17,935 nt of DNA, taken from contig JAATEW010000102.1 in the NCBI GenBank assembly GCA_015655535.1, positions 1-17,935 on the forward strand, in the 5' to 3' direction. Below the pieces are notes generated by a model. That model saw only the letters and a list, made by a program, of their open reading frames with translations, did not search any database and had not been told where the DNA came from. Source of the DNA: Hyphomicrobiales bacterium (GTDB lineage Bacteria > Pseudomonadota > Alphaproteobacteria > Rhizobiales > Beijerinckiaceae). Shown in pieces: positions 13,841 through 17,935 of the stretch. The number at the start of each line of letters is the position of its first letter. Within the stretch, counting starts at the first letter, position 1. A program made the translations under genes and the position numbers.

Positions 13841-15277
13841 TCAGGCAACGGCTTTATCGCCGGGCTCCCAGGCGGCGGAACGTGCCGCCGCCTTCTCCGC
13901 GAAGCTTGGGATTTTCCCGATTACGGCTTTGACCTGTTCGACAGTGATGAGGCGGGTGCATTCGAACTGGCGCGGGGTGTCCTTGTGCCGGGGACACCAC
14001 AGAAAGTCCTTATGGTCGAAGCGCAAGTGCGGATCGTTCCAGCAGCTGTTGCAGGTATGGTAATTGATGATGCGATAGGGTGTCTCGAACTCGTTCAGCG
14101 GATGCGTGAATCCGGAGATCATGACAACCGGCGTACGTGCCGCCCAGGCCAGCCATGACAGGCCGCTCGATAGGCCGATGAAGAAATCCGCATGCTTGAG
14201 CCAGCGCGCCCGCTCCTGCAAGGTGCGGTCGCCTGTCTCATCCTCCGCCCCGTTCGGAATGTGGTTCCAGATGAGGCCGGTGCCATGCGCGGCCTTCTGG
14301 TCGATGCAAATGACGCGGTAGCCGACGTCCTTCAGCAATTTGATGATTGAACGCCAGCCCTCGGGATTGTTCCAATATTTCGACTGCGTCGTGCTTTGGG
14401 TCGCGATGCAAACATAGGGCTCGGCGATCGGCCGTGTGTCATTCTCGAGCGCCAATAGAGGCGGCTTCTCGGTCGGATCGACACCGAGAATATAGCCGGC
14501 TGTGCGATGCAGCCCGACATAGCGGAAATCGCAGGGTTGAAAGACGAAATCCTTGTCGTCGAAGAACAACCCGATGCTGTATGTCGCATAGAAGCGATCC
14601 GTCTTGACTTCCTCGTGCGACAGGAAGGTGATGTCCGGATAGACATCGCGAAACAGCGGGATCAGTTTTTCCCCCATGGCGCAGGTGAGCTTGCAGCCAT
14701 GCTGCTCTTTGAACTTCACCGCATAGGGAAACCAGCCCATCGTATCGCCGAGGGTGCCGACCGGGAACTGGATCAGGATATCTTTGTCCTTCGCCGAATA
14801 GTCATGCGTGAAGACGAGTTCGTCCTTCGGTTCCCCGTTTTCGACGGCTCGCCGCGACCAGACTTCGATGCCGCAACGGATGTAGTAACGCTTGGTGCTG
14901 TTGATGGCGCCAGCCGAAAACGCGGTCTCGAATAGGATGTTGCCCGTATCGAGATCGCGGAGGCGCACCCGCCAGGTATGATCGGCTTGCGGCAAGGCGA
15001 CACGGCAGCCATTGTTGAAGTCGAACAGGATCCCATTGGGCCCATGCTGTGTCGGCGCCGCGGCCGGTATGGGATAGGCGGCTTTCACCGCGGGTGCAGA
15101 GCCGCTCGCAGAGGATGCCGGCGGTGTGGAACTCGCAGGTACCGAGGATACAGGGCTTTCCGGCGGCGGACTCGGCACCGTCTGAGCCTTAACGGACAAT
15201 GGCTTGCGCGGCAGATCGATAGGCGGTGTATTCGCAGAACGCGGCTTCACTTGCACTTGCATTTGTGCCCCACACAT
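13841..15277 (-). CDS. Autotransporter strand-loop-strand O-heptosyltransferase (BAHT family)
   Basis: Cytoplasmic glycosyltransferase of the TibC/Aah-like family, which transfers heptose from an ADP-heptose donor to serines in AIDA-type strand-loop-strand repeats. 478 residues. Seen: a Pro/Ser/Ala-rich extension (about 18-78), then a core beginning NGILFDFNNGCRVALP. ILIQFPVGTLGDTMGWFPYA (about 168-186) contains the GxLGDT loop of ADP-heptose transferases. ATQSTTQSKYWNNPEGW is near 292-308 and FIGLSSGLSWLAWAARTPVVMISG near 366-389. The C-terminus has cysteines at 409, 412, 428 and 440 (HTCNSCW...LWCPRH...ECTR), matching the family's four-cysteine iron-binding motif. The ATG at 15262 with GGGG five bases upstream is an alternative start to 15277. 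Its likely substrate is the repeat protein at 1-5199. Confidence 0.92.
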   Translation of the reverse strand: MCGAQMQVQVKPRSANTPPIDLPRKPLSVKAQTVPSPPPESPVSSVPASSTPPASSASGSAPAVKAAYPIPAAAPTQHGPNGILFDFNNGCRVALPQADHTWRVRLRDLDTGNILFETAFSAGAINSTKRYYIRCGIEVWSRRAVENGEPKDELVFTHDYSAKDKDILIQFPVGTLGDTMGWFPYAVKFKEQHGCKLTCAMGEKLIPLFRDVYPDITFLSHEEVKTDRFYATYSIGLFFDDKDFVFQPCDFRYVGLHRTAGYILGVDPTEKPPLLALENDTRPIAEPYVCIATQSTTQSKYWNNPEGWRSIIKLLKDVGYRVICIDQKAAHGTGLIWNHIPNGAEDETGDRTLQERARWLKHADFFIGLSSGLSWLAWAARTPVVMISGFTHPLNEFETPYRIINYHTCNSCWNDPHLRFDHKDFLWCPRHKDTPRQFECTRLITVEQVKAVIGKIPSFAEKAAARSAAWEPGDKAVA

Positions 15278-15765
15278 GACGCGCGGTTAACGCGGCTTTT
15301 CAACTATATATAATTTTTCATCGCTAGATAAACTCATTTCCACTTGAAGTCTAGCCCCGGCCAGCCATCCATTTTTTGAAATTTCGCATTCGAAACCTTT
15401 ATCTTTCAAGCGATCTGAGTGAGTCAATCGCTGCGTTACATTGAGAACGTAGCCCTTATTTCGTTGGGGAAGAGTGCTCGCTGTGGCAAACTTATACGCC
15501 CGGAGCCCCTATCGAGAATCTTCTTAACGCTCTCGCGACCGGGGATGAACGGCTCGCGTAAGCGCTCAAAGCCCGGGCGATCCGATTCGAAAGTATTCAT
15601 CGATGAATATTGTGCCGCGAATAAAAGATTTGGTTCTTTATAGTCATGCGTTGCTCAAGATCGCGCCGAGCCCTTTTTTGATCTTCATCGCGATCCTTGC
15701 TAAGCACTTTGGGTCGTGCTCTCGAACAGCAAACCCGCCCGGAAATTCGGAGCGACCGGCCCGTA
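15278..15765. other. Intergenic region between divergent heptosyltransferase and sulfotransferase-like genes
   Basis: About 490 bases with no convincing gene. The short open frames here (for example 15419-15643 on the plus strand) have no recognisable protein features. The left part is AT-rich (TATATATAATTTTT around 15304) and probably holds the minus-strand heptosyltransferase promoter. A perfect 16-base palindrome lies at 15594-15609. The right part should hold the promoter for the plus-strand gene at 15766, but I see no clear hexamers. Confidence 0.5.
15594..15609. repeat. Perfect 16-bp palindrome, possible operator
   Basis: TATTCATCGATGAATA is a perfect palindrome without a spacer, about 157 bases upstream of the gene at 15766. 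Its size and symmetry suit a homodimeric regulator. No other copy was noticed in the window. Confidence 0.4.
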
Positions 15766-17935
15766 ATGTCAGACGCCATCCTTGTTCTTGGACTCTACCG
15801 GAGCGGCATCAACTCGGTCTCTGGCATTTTGACAAAGCTCGGTGCCGTGTCGCCGCGGGTTTTGACGCCTTCCGCTGCGGAAAACCCGCGTGGATCTTTC
15901 GCCTCGGCGGATTTTTCGGTATTTCATGATGAGCTTCTTGCCTCAGCCGGGACCGATTGGCGCGACTGGCGAAAAGTCAATCCGGAATGGATCAAGTCCA
16001 CGGCGGCGGACACGTTCAAACAGCGCGCGAAAGAGCTCTTCAGAGTGGAATTCGGCGCGGCGCCGCTTGCCGTTTTGGAAGATCCGCGAATGTCCCGGTT
16101 TCCGAAATTCTGGCTCGATGTCTTGGCGGAATTGAAGGTAACGGCGCATATCGTCATCCCGGTGCGCTCGCCTTTGGATGCCGCCCGCTTTCTCAAACAA
16201 GACCATGGCCTTTCGCTCGCACAGGGGGGTCTCCTTTGGCTGCGCCATGTCCTCGATGCCGAGGCGCAGACGCGAACCGAATTGCGGTCACTTGTCAGTT
16301 GGAGCAATTTCGCCTTCGACTGGCGCGGCGTGTCCGCGAAGATCGCCGGGGAAACCAAGCTCGCCTGGCCCCGCCTTTCCGATCGTGGCAGTTTCGAGAT
16401 CGATCAATATCTGGGTTCGAACCCGATTCAAAAAGATGCGCCGCATTCTGAACCGCTCAACCATTCCGAAATGCCTGAATGGGCATTGCGCACCTACGAC
16501 GCCCTGCTCGAATTGGCTGCCGATCCCCAGTCCAATTCTGCGCGCGACACGCTCGACCTCATCGGTGGAATGTTCGAACAATCCAGCACTGTTTTCGGCC
16601 GCGTGCTGGCCGATGATGAAATCCGTTCGAAGGATGAGCAAGACGCAAAGCGCGCCGCGCAAGCCGAGACCGAAGAAAAGCTCCGCGCCGCGCAACAGGA
16701 TCTGGCGCGCTCTCGCAGCGCGATCGCCAGCCTTGAGTCAGAACTGCGTGAAAAGGACTCAAGAGCAGAGGAGTTGCGCAGGCTGCTGAGCGCCAGCGAC
16801 GACGAGAGGCGTCGCGCCGAGGACCGCGCAGCCAGGCTTTCCGACGAGACTGAAGCCGCGCCTGAAAGCAAACGCGAAGCTGTACGGACCACGGAAGAAG
16901 AGATTGGTACTCTAAGACGAATCCTCGCAAGCACCCAATCCGTTTATATCGATTTTCAGGGCTCCATCCGGACGAACGCGGAAATAGAGGCGAAACTCCA
17001 CGAGCGCGAGATGGAACTTCTGGCCTTGCGCCGGCAGCAGGTGGCCCTTGACGAGGACCGCCGGATCGCGGTGCATGCCGTCCGCGAAGAACTCCGCGAG
17101 ACGCAACAAAGGCTCGACGCCGCGACTCGCGATTTAGCCGCCTTGCGGGAAAACCTCGAACTGACCCTCTCGGCCAAAGCCGATCTGGACCGCACGAACG
17201 CGCTTCAAGAAGCGCAACGCGGCCTCGCCGATGCGAAGGAAGATGCCGAAAGGAAAGGTGCTGAAGCGCTCGCCCTTCAGGATCGGCTCGAAGCGCTCGA
17301 AGCCGAACGCGATCATATGCGCCATGACCTCGATGCGCGCTCCGCGACCCTGGAAGCGCGGGCTAAAGTCTTCGCGCGCATTAACAAGGCATCTCGCGCC
17401 GCCAGCATCAGACATGCCGTCGACCGGGAACTCGCCGAGGCCACGCGCAGGATACGTCCGCATATTGCGCCTCTGCCATTCGGATTGGCATTCAACAGCG
17501 CGCAATTGCGCCCTCGCTTTCCGCCGCCGGCCGAAACCAAACGCAAATTGAGAGCTGAGCGGCGAGAGATCGAAAGCTGGGGATTTTTTGACGGAAAATA
17601 TTATCTCGCTCAAAACCCTGATGTCGCGGCAAGCGGGGCCGAGCCATTCGCGCATTTCTTCCGCCATGGGATCGAAGAGGATCGCGACCCGCATCCGCTT
17701 TTTTGCTCCGGCTGGTACCGAGCGGACAATGATCTCGAAGGTGCGATACCGCTGCTTCATTATGTGCGCACCGGCCGGAGTTCCAGACGGTCTCCGCATC
17801 CGCTCTTTGATTCGGATTTTTATCTGCGAAAGAACAAGGATGTCGCCGAACAAAAAGCCGATCCGCTCGTTCATTTCTGCGATTATGGCGCAGCCGAGCG
17901 GCGTGATCCGCATCCGCTCGTCTGGATGGCACGCC
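15766..17935 (+). CDS. Sulfotransferase-like / coiled-coil / PHPLF-repeat multidomain protein (partial, C-terminus off window)
   Basis: The frame opens at the ATG at 15766 and runs without a stop through the right edge (723 codons). Residues 1-170 resemble the sulfotransferase-like domain seen at the start of some alphaproteobacterial glycan proteins. They show ILVLGLYRSGINSVSGIL (a PAPS-loop position with Ile where Thr is usual), LEDPRMSRFPKFW near 104 and IVIPVRSPLDAARFL near 129. LWLRHVLDAEAQTRTELRS and WSNFAFDWRG follow. Residues about 285-535 are strongly charged heptad-like sequence predicted by eye to be coiled coil. From 605 come repeats of the form (D/S)PHPLFxSxWYLxxNxDV...PLxHYxxxG at 642, 676 and 714. 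These often precede a glycosyltransferase domain in related proteins, which would lie beyond the window. No good ribosome site is visible. Probable role: surface polysaccharide synthesis or sulfation. Confidence 0.75.
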   Translation, partial: MSDAILVLGLYRSGINSVSGILTKLGAVSPRVLTPSAAENPRGSFASADFSVFHDELLASAGTDWRDWRKVNPEWIKSTAADTFKQRAKELFRVEFGAAPLAVLEDPRMSRFPKFWLDVLAELKVTAHIVIPVRSPLDAARFLKQDHGLSLAQGGLLWLRHVLDAEAQTRTELRSLVSWSNFAFDWRGVSAKIAGETKLAWPRLSDRGSFEIDQYLGSNPIQKDAPHSEPLNHSEMPEWALRTYDALLELAADPQSNSARDTLDLIGGMFEQSSTVFGRVLADDEIRSKDEQDAKRAAQAETEEKLRAAQQDLARSRSAIASLESELREKDSRAEELRRLLSASDDERRRAEDRAARLSDETEAAPESKREAVRTTEEEIGTLRRILASTQSVYIDFQGSIRTNAEIEAKLHEREMELLALRRQQVALDEDRRIAVHAVREELRETQQRLDAATRDLAALRENLELTLSAKADLDRTNALQEAQRGLADAKEDAERKGAEALALQDRLEALEAERDHMRHDLDARSATLEARAKVFARINKASRAASIRHAVDRELAEATRRIRPHIAPLPFGLAFNSAQLRPRFPPPAETKRKLRAERREIESWGFFDGKYYLAQNPDVAASGAEPFAHFFRHGIEEDRDPHPLFCSGWYRADNDLEGAIPLLHYVRTGRSSRRSPHPLFDSDFYLRKNKDVAEQKADPLVHFCDYGAAERRDPHPLVWMAR

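Noticed and set aside
15419..15643. Small plus-strand frame in the 15.3-15.8 kb spacer
   Set aside because: Basic, irregular composition, no ribosome site, no recognisable domain.
17134..17913. 259-codon minus-strand frame near the right edge
   Set aside because: It lies opposite the plus frame that carries regular coiled-coil and PHPLF repeats, and it shows no motif of its own.

Overview
This 17.9-kb window is a block of cell-surface and secretion genes from a Gram-negative bacterium, most likely an alphaproteobacterium of the order Hyphomicrobiales (Rhizobiales). The base composition is moderately GC-rich. The 13.69-13.74 kb spacer carries an intergenic element of the type I associate from memory with Beijerinckiaceae and Methylocystaceae genomes. 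The ExbB/ExbD/TonB proteins and the sulfotransferase-like protein also look alphaproteobacterial. The species cannot be named from the sequence alone.

Layout. (1) Positions 1-5199, minus strand: one uninterrupted reading frame of 1,733 codons that runs off the left edge. It encodes a giant protein of AIDA-type 19-residue strand-loop-strand repeats, broken up by three copies of a second, non-AIDA module. (2) Positions 5200-5585: an AT-rich divergent control region with a small inverted repeat and a helically phased direct repeat. (3) Positions 5586-12719, plus strand: five tightly packed genes, namely a two-partner-secretion exoprotein (TpsA) with a GLUG-motif array, its FhaC/ShlB-type outer-membrane transporter (TpsB), and ExbB, ExbD and TonB. 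(4) Positions 12854-15277, minus strand: an FkbM-family methyltransferase and an autotransporter strand-loop-strand O-heptosyltransferase (the TibC/Aah-like BAHT family), with repeat elements and hairpins between them. (5) Positions 15766-17935, plus strand: the 5' part of a large protein with a sulfotransferase-like N-terminus, a long coiled coil and PHPLF repeats, cut by the right edge.

How the parts may work together. The heptosyltransferase belongs to the family that modifies the strand-loop-strand repeats found in the 1-5199 protein, so the two are a probable enzyme and substrate pair separated by the two-partner-secretion operon. TpsA and TpsB form a classical secretion pair. The exbB-exbD-tonB genes follow them with overlapping or near-overlapping ends and no TonB-dependent receptor in the window, which suggests, but does not prove, that proton-motive energy transduction is used by this outer-membrane system. 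The FkbM methyltransferase and the sulfotransferase-like protein fit further decoration of surface glycans. The most interesting points are the glycosylated-repeat adhesin and heptosyltransferase pair, the TPS-TonB operon, and the alternative hairpins at the tpsB/exbB junction.
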